A stretch of 64,000 nucleotides of DNA, taken from NCBI RefSeq assembly GCF_003996985.1, contig NZ_RJJX01000014.1, positions 27,739-91,738 on the forward strand, given 5' to 3'. Positions 56,483 through 64,000 of this stretch are shown here, piece by piece (position 1 is the first letter of the stretch; each line of letters opens with the position of its first letter). The stretch comes from Ancylomarina longa. GTDB lineage: Bacteria; Bacteroidota; Bacteroidia; Bacteroidales; Marinifilaceae. The position numbers were made by a program, and so were the translations under genes. The notes beneath the pieces are model-generated. The model was not told the DNA's origin. It worked only from the letters and a program-made list of their open reading frames with translations, and did not search any database.

Positions 56483-58432
56483 TTATTCAAAAGGAATTAC
56501 ATCCGGTTGAGAAACTTTAAAATCGTTGAATTTAGGACGCTCTTCTCCAGATAGGCGATAGCCGGTAGTACTAAAATCCGAGGGAACTCTAGGGTAGAAT
56601 GCAAAACGAAATTGTATGGTTTTAAACACCAAATTTTCATTATTGAGGCGCACTCCTAAACCTAATCCATAATAATAGTTTCCTTTTAGGATGTTTCTTT
56701 TATTGCTGCCGATAATTCCTAAATCAGTAAAGCTAAAGAATGCAAAACGAAATCCTGCTAGCGTGTAAGGTGTGAATGCAACCGATTCTAATTTTAGGTT
56801 TAGCTTTTGGGTTCCTTTCACTTCCTTGCTAGAGAATCCTCGAATTCCATTTCCATTATTTAAGCCAATAAATTCTTCCGGAAATCTCCGAATACCAAGA
56901 GTGTATTTAAGATCTCCAAAATTACGAAAGCGAAGAGAACCAATCTGTCTGATTCTACTAAAAAACTTAGTTTGTGCGATTAAAGTTCCCTGTTCGAATC
57001 GGTGGGAATTAAAAAATCCTCCAATCGCCAGGCGGTTAAAGATATAGGATCTGCTTTTACGCATATAACTGGCTTTCTGAAAATCAAGTCCTAAATATCT
57101 GCGATGTGTAAATTCACGTTTTTCATATCCAATATTTATTTGGGTCATAAAACCATAAGGGATATCTTCCGTACGTCCAAAATTATAAATCAGGTTACTC
57201 TTATAGTATTGAATTTGACTTAAACTCAAACCAAGAAGATACATGGTGTGGTTATGAAAGAATTGATTTAAATCGATGGCAACGGGTGGGCGATCAAAAA
57301 ATTTCCTGCTTCCAATTCTTCCCGCTAAATAAAATCTTCTGCGAGCAAATAAATTTCCCGATTTCATAGGAAACGATCGTCCGAACCATATATTTCCGTA
57401 GTTAAAATCAAGGGGGATTTCGTTTAAAATGGGATCATTGTCCAATATTTCTTTAGACCGCATGGTTCTCGATAAACTAAAACCACCAGCATATTTCGTA
57501 TTATAGGTTTCAAATTCACGTTCGAGATCTATACCAACAACAGCCTGCTCATAAGTATTAGCATAATTAAGTGTCGCATTAATATAGGATCGTCGGATGT
57601 TATTAATCTTGTATTTGCCAGCATAACCGAACTTTTGCTTTTCCGAGGAATGATAGGATACAGTATTACTAAATTCATGTCCAATTCCGTAAAGATTTCT
57701 GCTATAGAGTTCAAATTCTGAGGATCCGCGGGAGCCTACAGCTATGTTTGCGCCCCATGAAAATTGATCTTTTACCCATAACTGAAGATCTACATATTTT
57801 CTGGAACCAGGAACCGGAATCACTCTAAAATAGGCATCTCGCACATAGGTAAGCTGACGGATGATTCTTTCATTATCTGCCAGATTGTAAGCATCTAATT
57901 TATCTCCTGCGCTTATTCTCAAAAGTTTTCTTAAATGACCTCTCTTACTTGTGTGATGTAATTTGTTGGCTGTTTTTTCCAACCAACTATTTGCCATTCT
58001 ACTAGTGTCGGTTAGGCTGGGACCAAATGGCTCTAATACTCGAATGTCTATTTTGCGGATTGTTTTTCCCTGATAAATAACAAAGGCTGTTTCACTACGC
58101 TCGGTTTTAATCGTATCCGTAGGATTTAATTTATCCGGAGACACGAAAAACATTTTGTAGAGCTCTTTCGTGAATTTATTCTTATAAGCTCCTCGTTGAA
58201 GCGATTGATAGAAATTCTTTTTCTCTGTCGGATAAACTGCTCTTTTTTCATAGACGGTATCCAATAAAAAAATGATGGTGTCCATGGAACTAATAATGGT
58301 GCTATCAGCTAAATCCCTATAGTTGGGAGATGAAGACAAGCTATCTTGCCTCAAGATGCCTATTGCATGTGCTTCGAACAAGTTCCCGAAGAAGATCAAT
58401 AGAAACAGGCTATATGTAGCTAATTGTTGAAT
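56483..58432 (-). CDS. POTRA/beta-barrel outer-membrane protein (BamA/TamA-like)
   Basis: A protein of about 640-650 residues. Residues about 100-205 resemble POTRA units (IRKIDIRVLEPFG and RQLTYVRDAYFRVIPV), and the remainder forms a beta-barrel rich in short aromatic strands, ending YRLSGEERPKFND then a short tail. It resembles the surface-antigen/Omp85 branch specific to Bacteroidota, and a role in outer-membrane protein or lipid assembly is likely. The start is unclear. The first in-frame start-like codon is TTG at 58399, but it sits in the middle of a signal peptide (QQLATYSLFLLIFFGNLFEA). The natural N-terminus would be the ATT at 58432, 11 codons upstream; no in-frame ATG exists. Confidence 0.7.
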   Translation of the reverse strand: MQQLATYSLFLLIFFGNLFEAHAIGILRQDSLSSSPNYRDLADSTIISSMDTIIFLLDTVYEKRAVYPTEKKNFYQSLQRGAYKNKFTKELYKMFFVSPDKLNPTDTIKTERSETAFVIYQGKTIRKIDIRVLEPFGPSLTDTSRMANSWLEKTANKLHHTSKRGHLRKLLRISAGDKLDAYNLADNERIIRQLTYVRDAYFRVIPVPGSRKYVDLQLWVKDQFSWGANIAVGSRGSSEFELYSRNLYGIGHEFSNTVSYHSSEKQKFGYAGKYKINNIRRSYINATLNYANTYEQAVVGIDLEREFETYNTKYAGGFSLSRTMRSKEILDNDPILNEIPLDFNYGNIWFGRSFPMKSGNLFARRRFYLAGRIGSRKFFDRPPVAIDLNQFFHNHTMYLLGLSLSQIQYYKSNLIYNFGRTEDIPYGFMTQINIGYEKREFTHRRYLGLDFQKASYMRKSRSYIFNRLAIGGFFNSHRFEQGTLIAQTKFFSRIRQIGSLRFRNFGDLKYTLGIRRFPEEFIGLNNGNGIRGFSSKEVKGTQKLNLKLESVAFTPYTLAGFRFAFFSFTDLGIIGSNKRNILKGNYYYGLGLGVRLNNENLVFKTIQFRFAFYPRVPSDFSTTGYRLSGEERPKFNDFKVSQPDVIPFE

Positions 58433-58551
58433 GTGATATAAGTTTAAGAGCGGTGCAAATATATGCGATAAAGATAAGGAAAATGGGTTTGCCTGAACAA
58501 ACCAAACAAGAATCGTTCCTCAAATTTCAGCTTACTGAAATCTGCTTTTCC

Positions 58552-59001
58552 TTATTCGCAGATGGTTTTTAGTTTTTGGTTAATTTGCTCTATGGTCTCC
58601 TCTTGCCATTTCCATTTACCTTCTTTTCGGATTTCCCCCACCAGGATTTTTTCTTTGAATAATTCCAGAGTAGGAGTCGCTGCACCAAATCCAAAGCGTT
58701 TTAAACTCATTTTATAGTTGAGGTTTTGGTAGGGAATTATTTCTCTTCTTTTAAAAAAAATTAAATAGAAATAGTGCAGATATACTTCTCGTTCTTCAGA
58801 ATTAAAGTCAACTTGAACAATAATTCTATTTCGCTTTAAAGACAACAGCAGTACATACATGATAATAGTAGCTGTGAAATAAACGACATTCAATCCTACA
58901 AAAAACAGGAAGATCGCTAGCAATAAAAGCAAGAAGGATAGCTCTTGCCATAATCTTTTGCCAATAGTATATTCCGAAAGAGGCAACTCAAATTTTTCCA
59001 T
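58552..59001 (-). CDS. Small membrane protein with PH-like domain
   Basis: 149 residues. Two adjacent hydrophobic segments (about 18-36 and 38-54) are followed by a basic turn (LKRNRI) and a cytoplasmic beta-rich part that ends in an amphipathic helix (QEETIEQINQKLKTI), the layout of bacterial PH-like membrane proteins. No enzymatic motif is seen. It precedes the outer-membrane protein gene on the same strand with a 119-nt gap. Function unknown. Confidence 0.55.
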   Translation of the reverse strand: MEKFELPLSEYTIGKRLWQELSFLLLLLAIFLFFVGLNVVYFTATIIMYVLLLSLKRNRIIVQVDFNSEEREVYLHYFYLIFFKRREIIPYQNLNYKMSLKRFGFGAATPTLELFKEKILVGEIRKEGKWKWQEETIEQINQKLKTICE

Positions 59002-59101
59002 GACTAATTTTTTGCATAGTTAACAAATTCGAAGGCGGTATTCAAGATTGCCGGGAAAAGAATTTGCTGCGGTGATTTATTTTTAAATTAGGTCGTTATG
59101 G

Positions 59102-59251
59102 GTGCTTCATCATTTGGAGGTGATTAGTGATACTTTAGAGAAACTAGTGAGAATGCTCGAAATTGAAGATTTAGATGCCTCCCCACTAATTACGGCCGAA
59201 GAAAATATTAAAGAAGGAGAAAATACTGGTGGTTTGGAGAAGGATCTTTAG
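59102..59251 (+). CDS. Possible small protein or gene remnant, 49 codons
   Basis: From GTG 59102 the frame gives a helical, acidic peptide (HHLEVISDTLEKLVRMLEIE, then EDLDASP and EENIKEGENTGG) to TAG at 59251. The amphipathic pattern looks protein-like, but there is no ATG, no ribosome binding site and no recognised family. It may be the 3' remnant of a lost gene. Confidence 0.25.
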   Translation: MLHHLEVISDTLEKLVRMLEIEDLDASPLITAEENIKEGENTGGLEKDL

Positions 59252-59322
59252 ATTTATTTTTAATATCTCTTAAATCCAAATAGTATGTGTTTTCAACATT
59301 TTGTTGTGTAGGTAGTTGTTCT

Positions 59323-59368
59323 TAGAAAAAAGAACAGCACCTAATTATCTTGTTGATTTAGGTGCTGT
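59323..59368 (-). terminator. Intrinsic terminator of the porin-proVWX operon
   Basis: ACAGCACCTAA (59334-59344) pairs perfectly with TTAGGTGCTGT (59358-59368). On the minus strand the hairpin is followed by TTCTTTTTTC. It lies about 25 nt after the proX stop. Confidence 0.85.
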
Positions 59369-59391
59369 AATTTCTTCAGATATTGGTTCAT

Positions 59392-60237
59392 CTAATTAAA
59401 CCATGCATCTATTTTTGCTTTGTGTTCGGCATACCATTCTTTAGCTGCTTCATCTTCTTTGCCTGGGTTTTTTTCAATCTTAAGCATTAATGATCCGAGC
59501 ATAATATCGTCCATTTTGAAGTTTGAAAAGAACTTGGCTAATTCAGCATTTTGTTTGGACCATCCTTTAGTCGCAATAACAGATATTGTTTCACTTGTAC
59601 CCATTGTCTGTTTGTCATCAACAAGCATCTTTAAATCATAGCGAGTAAACATAGTATGTGGTTTCCAGCCAGTAACTGCAATCCATTCTTTTTTGTCATA
59701 TGCTTTTTTTAATGCAGCAAGCATACCTGCTTCGCTTGAGGTTACTAGTTCCAAGTCCAATCCATAATCTTCAATCACCTTTTTAGTGATCTTCATAATT
59801 CCAGCACCCGGATTAATTCCTATGATTTCCCCATTAAATTTATCTTTTTGATTCTGTAGTTCTTTAATAGAATCTATTTGAACATATTGAGGAACAACAA
59901 TGCCTAAACGTCCATCATTGTAAATGGTTCCCAATTTTTCAATTTTATCACCAAATCTATCCATGTAGGGTTTGTGAGTGATTGGTTCCCATACCTCCAT
60001 AAATACATCAGCATCTCCCTTGGCTACGGCTGCAAAAACAGGGGCTACGTCAGCATTGATTAGGTTGACCTTGTAGCCTCTATCTTCAAGAACTACCTTT
60101 GCTAAATGGGTGTTGGCAATGCATTCAACCCAATTAACCATGGCTATGTTTATTTCTTTTTCTCCTCCTGTTTTACTCTTTGGCTTGCAAGCACTAAAAA
60201 GTATCGGAACTAATATAATAAAATACCATTTTTTCAT
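59392..60237 (-). CDS. proX: Glycine betaine/choline-type ABC transporter substrate-binding lipoprotein
   Basis: A 281-residue periplasmic-side binding lipoprotein (OpuAC family, PF04069). The signal peptide ends ILFSAC, with Cys17 lipidated. INIAMVNWVECIANTHLAK, GDADVFMEVWEP and EWIAVTGWKPHTMF carry the Trp residues that form the aromatic cage for quaternary ammonium groups. The ligand is therefore glycine betaine, choline or a relative; the exact one is not decidable. It is third in the ABC part of the operon (proV, proW, proX), 52 nt after proW. Confidence 0.9.
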   Translation of the reverse strand: MKKWYFIILVPILFSACKPKSKTGGEKEINIAMVNWVECIANTHLAKVVLEDRGYKVNLINADVAPVFAAVAKGDADVFMEVWEPITHKPYMDRFGDKIEKLGTIYNDGRLGIVVPQYVQIDSIKELQNQKDKFNGEIIGINPGAGIMKITKKVIEDYGLDLELVTSSEAGMLAALKKAYDKKEWIAVTGWKPHTMFTRYDLKMLVDDKQTMGTSETISVIATKGWSKQNAELAKFFSNFKMDDIMLGSLMLKIEKNPGKEDEAAKEWYAEHKAKIDAWFN

Positions 60238-60289
60238 AATCGAAATTTTTAATTGAAATTAAATATAGAGAAATATCTTCTGTGAGTAT

Positions 60290-61099
60290 CTATTTTTTGC
60301 CAATGTTTTGAGTGATTCTATCAAGGATGATTGCCAATAAGACAACGGCTAGTCCACTTTCAAACCCTAAACCGATCCGAAGCTGGCTAATTCCTTGAAG
60401 TACAATTTCCCCTAATCCTTTTGCACCAATCATGCTGGCAATAACAACCATAGAAAGAGCCATCATGATGGTTTGGTTGACTCCGGCTAAAATGGTAGGC
60501 ATAGCTAAAGGAATTTGTACTTTAAATAAGAGCTGTTTCGGTGTTGCACCAAAAGCCGTAGTAGCCTCAACAATGTCTTTTGGAACCTGAAGTATGCCAA
60601 GTGTAGTTAAGCGAACAACGGGTGGCATTGCAAATATGATTGTGGCAAATGCACCTGGGACTGTACCAAGCCCAAAAAATAAAACTGCTGGAATAAGATA
60701 AACAAATGCCGGCATGGTTTGCATGAAGTCTAAGATGGGACGACTAATTTTGTTGACAGTATGGTTTTTTGCACTCCATATTCCTAATGGGATTCCAATA
60801 GCTAAGGCTATTATCGCTGATGCTAATACCAATGATAATGTTTGCATGGTTTCATCCCAAAAGCCAGCTGCATAAATATAGCTAAGTCCTAGTAGTGTAA
60901 TTATAGCATTTGATTTTCCCGCTTTCCAATATGCAATCCCCGTAAATAAAGCAATTACAATATAAAAGGGTGTCTTCATCCAAAACATTTCGATGCCACC
61001 GATCAGGCCTGACATAAAGCTGTTTATTGCATCGAAAACTCCGGAAAAATTCTCTGTTAGCCAATTGATGGCTTCTTCGATATACTCTCCTAAAATCAT
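60290..61099 (-). CDS. proW: Glycine betaine ABC transporter permease
   Basis: A 269-residue inner-membrane permease with about six hydrophobic segments. The EAA-type loop contacting the ATPase is EATTAFGATPKQLLFKVQIPLA, split here as EATTAFGATPK and QIPLAMPTILAG. The segments FMQTMPAFVYLIPAVLFFG and MALSMVVIASMIGAKGLGE are characteristic of ProW/OpuAB. The start codon overlaps the proV 3' end by 4 nt, showing coupling. It drives uptake of the osmolyte bound by ProX. Confidence 0.93.
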   Translation of the reverse strand: MILGEYIEEAINWLTENFSGVFDAINSFMSGLIGGIEMFWMKTPFYIVIALFTGIAYWKAGKSNAIITLLGLSYIYAAGFWDETMQTLSLVLASAIIALAIGIPLGIWSAKNHTVNKISRPILDFMQTMPAFVYLIPAVLFFGLGTVPGAFATIIFAMPPVVRLTTLGILQVPKDIVEATTAFGATPKQLLFKVQIPLAMPTILAGVNQTIMMALSMVVIASMIGAKGLGEIVLQGISQLRIGLGFESGLAVVLLAIILDRITQNIGKK

Positions 61100-62325
61100 A
61101 AGTCTATAGCCTTTTGAATAATATTATTGATTTCTCCTTTGTTTTTTCCTGTAGTTTCAGCTATCAGCGAAGTAGGGCTTACAACCCCAACCAAATGATT
61201 TGATTCGTTTACAACAGGAATGATGTGGTTCGTTTTGCTTAACAAGGGTAACATGTCCTGAATAACAGAATCTGGCGATACGCACATAACTGATTCTTTT
61301 ATTGCAGATTCTATGCTGTTTATTCCATTGTTTTTTAGGTCTATTACATCCTTTAAATGGATAAAACCAAGAAATGTTCTGTTTGTTCTAACTACAGGTA
61401 GGATATTTGTACCGGAATCTCTCATAATTTTTAAAGTAATCGAAGGTCCATCCTTTGTTAGTCGTGCCACTTTGGGCTTAGGGAACATGATGGAACTTGC
61501 AGTTGTGATTTTGCTTCTGTCAACATTTTCCACAAATGCTTCTACGTAATCATTGGCTGGATTGGTGATGATTTCTTCAGGAGTTCCAATCTGAACTATT
61601 TCGCCATCCTTCATGATTGCAATTTTATCGCCTAACTTAATGGCTTCTTCTAAATCGTGAGTAATGAAAACAATTGTTTTCTTCATCTTTTCTTGAAGAA
61701 GGAGTAGTTCATCCTGCATTTGTGCACGGATTAATGGATCAAGTGCTGAAAAAGCCTCATCCATTAGTAATACCTCCGGATTGTTTGCTAATCCTCGGGC
61801 TAGCCCAACTCTTTGTTGCATTCCACCTGATAGTTCGCTTACTTTTTGATTTTCATATCCTTTTAGGTCTACCAACTCGATTATTTCAAGAGCCTTTTTT
61901 TCTCTCTCTTCTTTGCTTATTCCTTGTAATTCCAATCCAAAAGCAACATTACTAATAATCGACCGGTGTGGTAAAAGCCCAAAGTGCTGAAAAACCATTG
62001 CGAACTCTTTTCTTCTAATATTCAAAAGCTCTTTGTTATTCATTTTGGTAATCTCTTCATGATCAACAAAAATCTTACCTTCTGTAGGAGTAATTAGGCG
62101 ATTAATGCATCTTAGTAATGTTGACTTCCCACTTCCGGAAAGTCCCATTATAACATAAATTTCCCCTTCTCGGATAGTCAGGTTGGCGTTTCTTACGGCA
62201 ACATTACATCCTGTTATACTTAAGATTTCATCTTTGCTTTTATCTTCTTTTATCATTTTTGATGCTTTTGATTTATTCTTACCAAAAATGAGCGAAAGGT
62301 TTTCTATGATTATCTTATTTTTCAT
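61096..62325 (-). CDS. proV: Glycine betaine ABC transporter ATPase with CBS domains
   Basis: A 409-residue ABC ATPase. The Walker A motif is GLSGSGKST (61-69), the Q-loop HFGLLPH, the signature LSGGMQQRVGLARGLA, Walker B LLMDEAFSALD and the H-loop FITHD. The last 130 residues form two CBS modules (PVVRTNRTFLGFIHLKDVI and PVVNESNHLVGVVSPTSLI). In OpuA-type systems these sense ionic strength and c-di-AMP, which would connect it to the PgpH-like phosphodiesterase earlier in the window (inference). Codirectional with the porin gene, from which it is separated by a single base. Confidence 0.94.
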   Translation of the reverse strand: MKNKIIIENLSLIFGKNKSKASKMIKEDKSKDEILSITGCNVAVRNANLTIREGEIYVIMGLSGSGKSTLLRCINRLITPTEGKIFVDHEEITKMNNKELLNIRRKEFAMVFQHFGLLPHRSIISNVAFGLELQGISKEEREKKALEIIELVDLKGYENQKVSELSGGMQQRVGLARGLANNPEVLLMDEAFSALDPLIRAQMQDELLLLQEKMKKTIVFITHDLEEAIKLGDKIAIMKDGEIVQIGTPEEIITNPANDYVEAFVENVDRSKITTASSIMFPKPKVARLTKDGPSITLKIMRDSGTNILPVVRTNRTFLGFIHLKDVIDLKNNGINSIESAIKESVMCVSPDSVIQDMLPLLSKTNHIIPVVNESNHLVGVVSPTSLIAETTGKNKGEINNIIQKAIDL

Positions 62326-62326
62326 G

Positions 62327-63520
62327 CTAAAAATAGTATCCTATATTAATATTGAATCTCTTATTCCATTCAGCATCAGGGGTGCCTGTCCCTAAACCTT
62401 TGCCGAATGTTGAATTTAGCCAGGGTTGATTTTTCCCCATGGCGTAATCAATATACGTATAAACAGGTCCTGCAGAAATTAAAACGCCTGGTATTAAATG
62501 TTGCATATCTGCATATTGAGATTTTATTTTGTCTACATAGGTGTAATCCACATAGAATTGTATTCCTTTAATTGGGCCAAAGTCAGTTTTAAAACTTTTG
62601 GCAATTCCAATAGCGTAGGTATTTGCTTTGGTGATGACATCATAGGCTGATCCGTAGGCTCCCATCTGAATAATATCAAGATTTCTACCATCATCAGCTT
62701 TAGCTCTGTAGTTGTGCTTGATTAAGGAGCCTTTAAGATTCCATCCCTGCCCCCAATTGGCAACAATATGAGTACAAAATGCGGTACTTAACTCCGTTTC
62801 ATCGAGTGTTTTATTGTAGATCCCACCTAATTGTGCTGAGAAGCCTAATTCTATAGATTTATTTAAGTGATATGCGGCGCGAATATTGAATTGATTTAGC
62901 TCTCTTATGTTAGCGTCAACTTGCTGAGTTCCAATCCTTCCAAAGCCCGGAGTGATATCGTAGGAATATCGGCCAGGTCCGGCATTGCCATAGGTGACTC
63001 CTCCAGCACTTGGTCCTTCAGGTTCAGCTTGACGAAAATACGCGAAACTCAAATCCAGTTTTTTAATCCCACTGTAATCAAACTTGATCCCCATATCATA
63101 ATCATCCTCTAGTCCAAAATAATACTGTCCTTGAAACCACCAGGAATGGGATGCAAATTTTGTAATGCCAAATGGAACTTGTGTTACCCCAAGTTTCATA
63201 TATAAATCTTTATTGAACGCATACCCTAAATATCCATGGTGGATGAAATGTGTATCAAAGGTTGGATAGAAACGATATTCAAAACTGAAATCAATGCCAC
63301 CTTTGGAGCCATCAACGTTAAGGCGCCATGTGTCCCATGTCATTTCAGGTTGAGTTTTATCATCTACCCAGCTTTTGGCGTATAGGTTAAAACGTACAGC
63401 ACCTCCTATCTTGAATTGGTCTTGTTTTTTTTCTCCGCTAGCTGAATTCATTGTTAGAAGTAAACTCAGGAAGATAGTCATAATCTTCACCGTAGGTTTA
63501 GTTATCATTTTTTTTTGCAT
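62327..63520 (-). CDS. Outer-membrane porin-like beta-barrel, first gene of the betaine operon
   Basis: A 397-residue protein with a signal peptide (about 1-29, ending NSASG) and beta-barrel strands throughout, such as FEYRFYPTFDTHFIHHGYLG and GIQFYVDYTYVDKI. It ends FNINIGYYF with the C-terminal aromatic residue typical of outer-membrane barrels. It resembles phosphate-selective-porin/OprO-like or alginate-type porins only in general shape. One base separates it from proV, so it is likely a dedicated outer-membrane entry for the osmolyte (inference). A second Met at residue 5 is an alternative start. Confidence 0.7.
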   Translation of the reverse strand: MQKKMITKPTVKIMTIFLSLLLTMNSASGEKKQDQFKIGGAVRFNLYAKSWVDDKTQPEMTWDTWRLNVDGSKGGIDFSFEYRFYPTFDTHFIHHGYLGYAFNKDLYMKLGVTQVPFGITKFASHSWWFQGQYYFGLEDDYDMGIKFDYSGIKKLDLSFAYFRQAEPEGPSAGGVTYGNAGPGRYSYDITPGFGRIGTQQVDANIRELNQFNIRAAYHLNKSIELGFSAQLGGIYNKTLDETELSTAFCTHIVANWGQGWNLKGSLIKHNYRAKADDGRNLDIIQMGAYGSAYDVITKANTYAIGIAKSFKTDFGPIKGIQFYVDYTYVDKIKSQYADMQHLIPGVLISAGPVYTYIDYAMGKNQPWLNSTFGKGLGTGTPDAEWNKRFNINIGYYF

Positions 63521-63624
63521 AAAATGTGTTTGATATTAGATTAAATTGCGGCAGGAAGTTCTTATTGTTTTTGTGCGACAAAATAAGATAAAATACACTA
63601 AACGTCCAAATTGGTGTATTTCTA

Positions 63625-64000
63625 CAGGGCAAACGCATTTAAATTTTTTTCTATATTTTTGTATTGCAAGTCAGTAATCCTGTAGAGCATCAGCTCTACA
63701 ATAAAAAAAATGGCTCTAACTCCCGCTTCAGAATCTTATGATAATCTTTTCATTATTTTTTTTTCAAGCTTAAAAGATCCTCGTAGAATAACAAAAGGTA
63801 ATTTGCTTCATAATTTATTAGATATATTATTCCTAACTATATCAGCAGTTGTAAGTGGCTCTGACAATTGGGAGAGTATTAACTTATTTGGCAAGAGTCA
63901 AATAGATTGGTTGCGTCAATATCGTAAATTTGAAAATGGCATTCCTTCAGCTGATACATTAGCAAGAGTTTTTGCTGTATTGGATCCCTTAAAATTTGAG
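63625..64000 (+). mobile_element. Left end of an ISAs1-like insertion sequence, partial
   Basis: The probable left terminus begins CAGGGCAAACGCATTT at 63625, as I remember for ISAs1 relatives in Bacteroidota; the right end and any target duplication lie outside the window. A perfect 8-bp hairpin, TGTAGAGC-ATCA-GCTCTACA (63681-63700), stands just before the transposase ATG. The element sits about 105 nt upstream of the porin gene, on the far side of its promoter region. Confidence 0.6.
63710..64000 (+). CDS. ISAs1 family transposase, N-terminal part
   Basis: 97 codons from ATG 63710 run off the window. The N-terminal segment SSLKDPRRITKGNLLHNLLD, then ILFLTISAVVSGSDNWESI, FGKSQIDWLRQ and GIPSADTLARVFAVLDP, matches the N-terminal region of ISAs1/H-repeat-associated transposases (DDE_Tnp_1-associated domain). 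The catalytic DDE part is outside the window, so integrity is unknown. Confidence 0.85.
   Translation, partial: MALTPASESYDNLFIIFFSSLKDPRRITKGNLLHNLLDILFLTISAVVSGSDNWESINLFGKSQIDWLRQYRKFENGIPSADTLARVFAVLDPLKFE

Larger units (their letters stand above)
59002..59391. other. Gap of 390 nt with a possible small frame and a terminator
   Basis: It contains a 49-codon plus-strand frame (59102-59251, described separately) and the terminator of the betaine operon (59323-59368). The promoter of the small membrane protein must lie at the left end; no clear TAnnTTTG was found. Confidence 0.4.

Overview
The window looks like the chromosome of a Bacteroidota bacterium, most likely a marine, anaerobic or microaerophilic member of the Marinilabiliales (inference). 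The evidence is AT-rich DNA, start regions with almost no Shine-Dalgarno sequence, promoters of the Bacteroidota type (TTG about 19-20 nt before TAnnTTTG), a UpxY-type NusG paralogue heading a polysaccharide operon, a DUF349 repeat protein, a fused malic enzyme-phosphotransacetylase, rubrerythrin, and a betaine-type uptake operon. No rRNA, tRNA or CRISPR array was found.

Layout. Positions 1-16 kb are mostly core genes: a family M49 peptidase-like lipoprotein (cut by the window edge), a PgpH-like 7TM-HD phosphodiesterase, an NlpC/P60 hydrolase, a NUDIX hydrolase, a WbqC-family protein, lepB, dapB, a rubrerythrin gene broken by two +1 frameshifts, trmD, a DUF349 protein, pyrG and yidC. Several good intrinsic terminators lie between them. 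At 16-19.4 kb is an accessory pocket: a periodic intergenic array, an unknown helical protein, and a two-gene DUF262 + HEPN module that resembles a defence or toxin module. maeB follows.

Positions 22.7-52.3 kb form one long codirectional exopolysaccharide/capsule locus. It starts with a UpxY-like antiterminator behind a hairpin-bearing leader. It encodes UDP-ManNAc/ManNAcA synthesis (wecB, wecC), a Wzx flippase, a Wzy polymerase, several glycosyltransferases (GT2, GT4, WecG-type), a WbaP/WcaJ-type initiating phosphosugar transferase, and Wza/Wzc export. It also carries a large set of decoration enzymes: a DegT aminotransferase, three ATP-grasp ligases, two divergent PLP-fold proteins, two BioF2-like acyltransferases, two PaaK/CapK-type adenylating enzymes and two polysaccharide-deacetylase-fold proteins. 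Three sets of these are diverged duplicates. A strong terminator closes the locus at 52.4 kb.

Positions 52.7-63.5 kb hold a small HAD phosphatase, a DbpA-like DEAD-box helicase, a solitary and apparently C-terminally shortened type III-like Mod methyltransferase followed by a second periodic array, a POTRA/beta-barrel outer-membrane protein, a small membrane protein, and a minus-strand operon of an outer-membrane porin plus ProV-ProW-ProX glycine-betaine uptake genes. The window ends inside an ISAs1-like insertion sequence.

The most unusual features are three separate intergenic stretches (16.1, 44.1 and 56.2 kb) with a degenerate but clear 20-21-nt period and unrelated units, the DUF262-HEPN pair, and the internally duplicated amide/adenylate chemistry of the polysaccharide locus.
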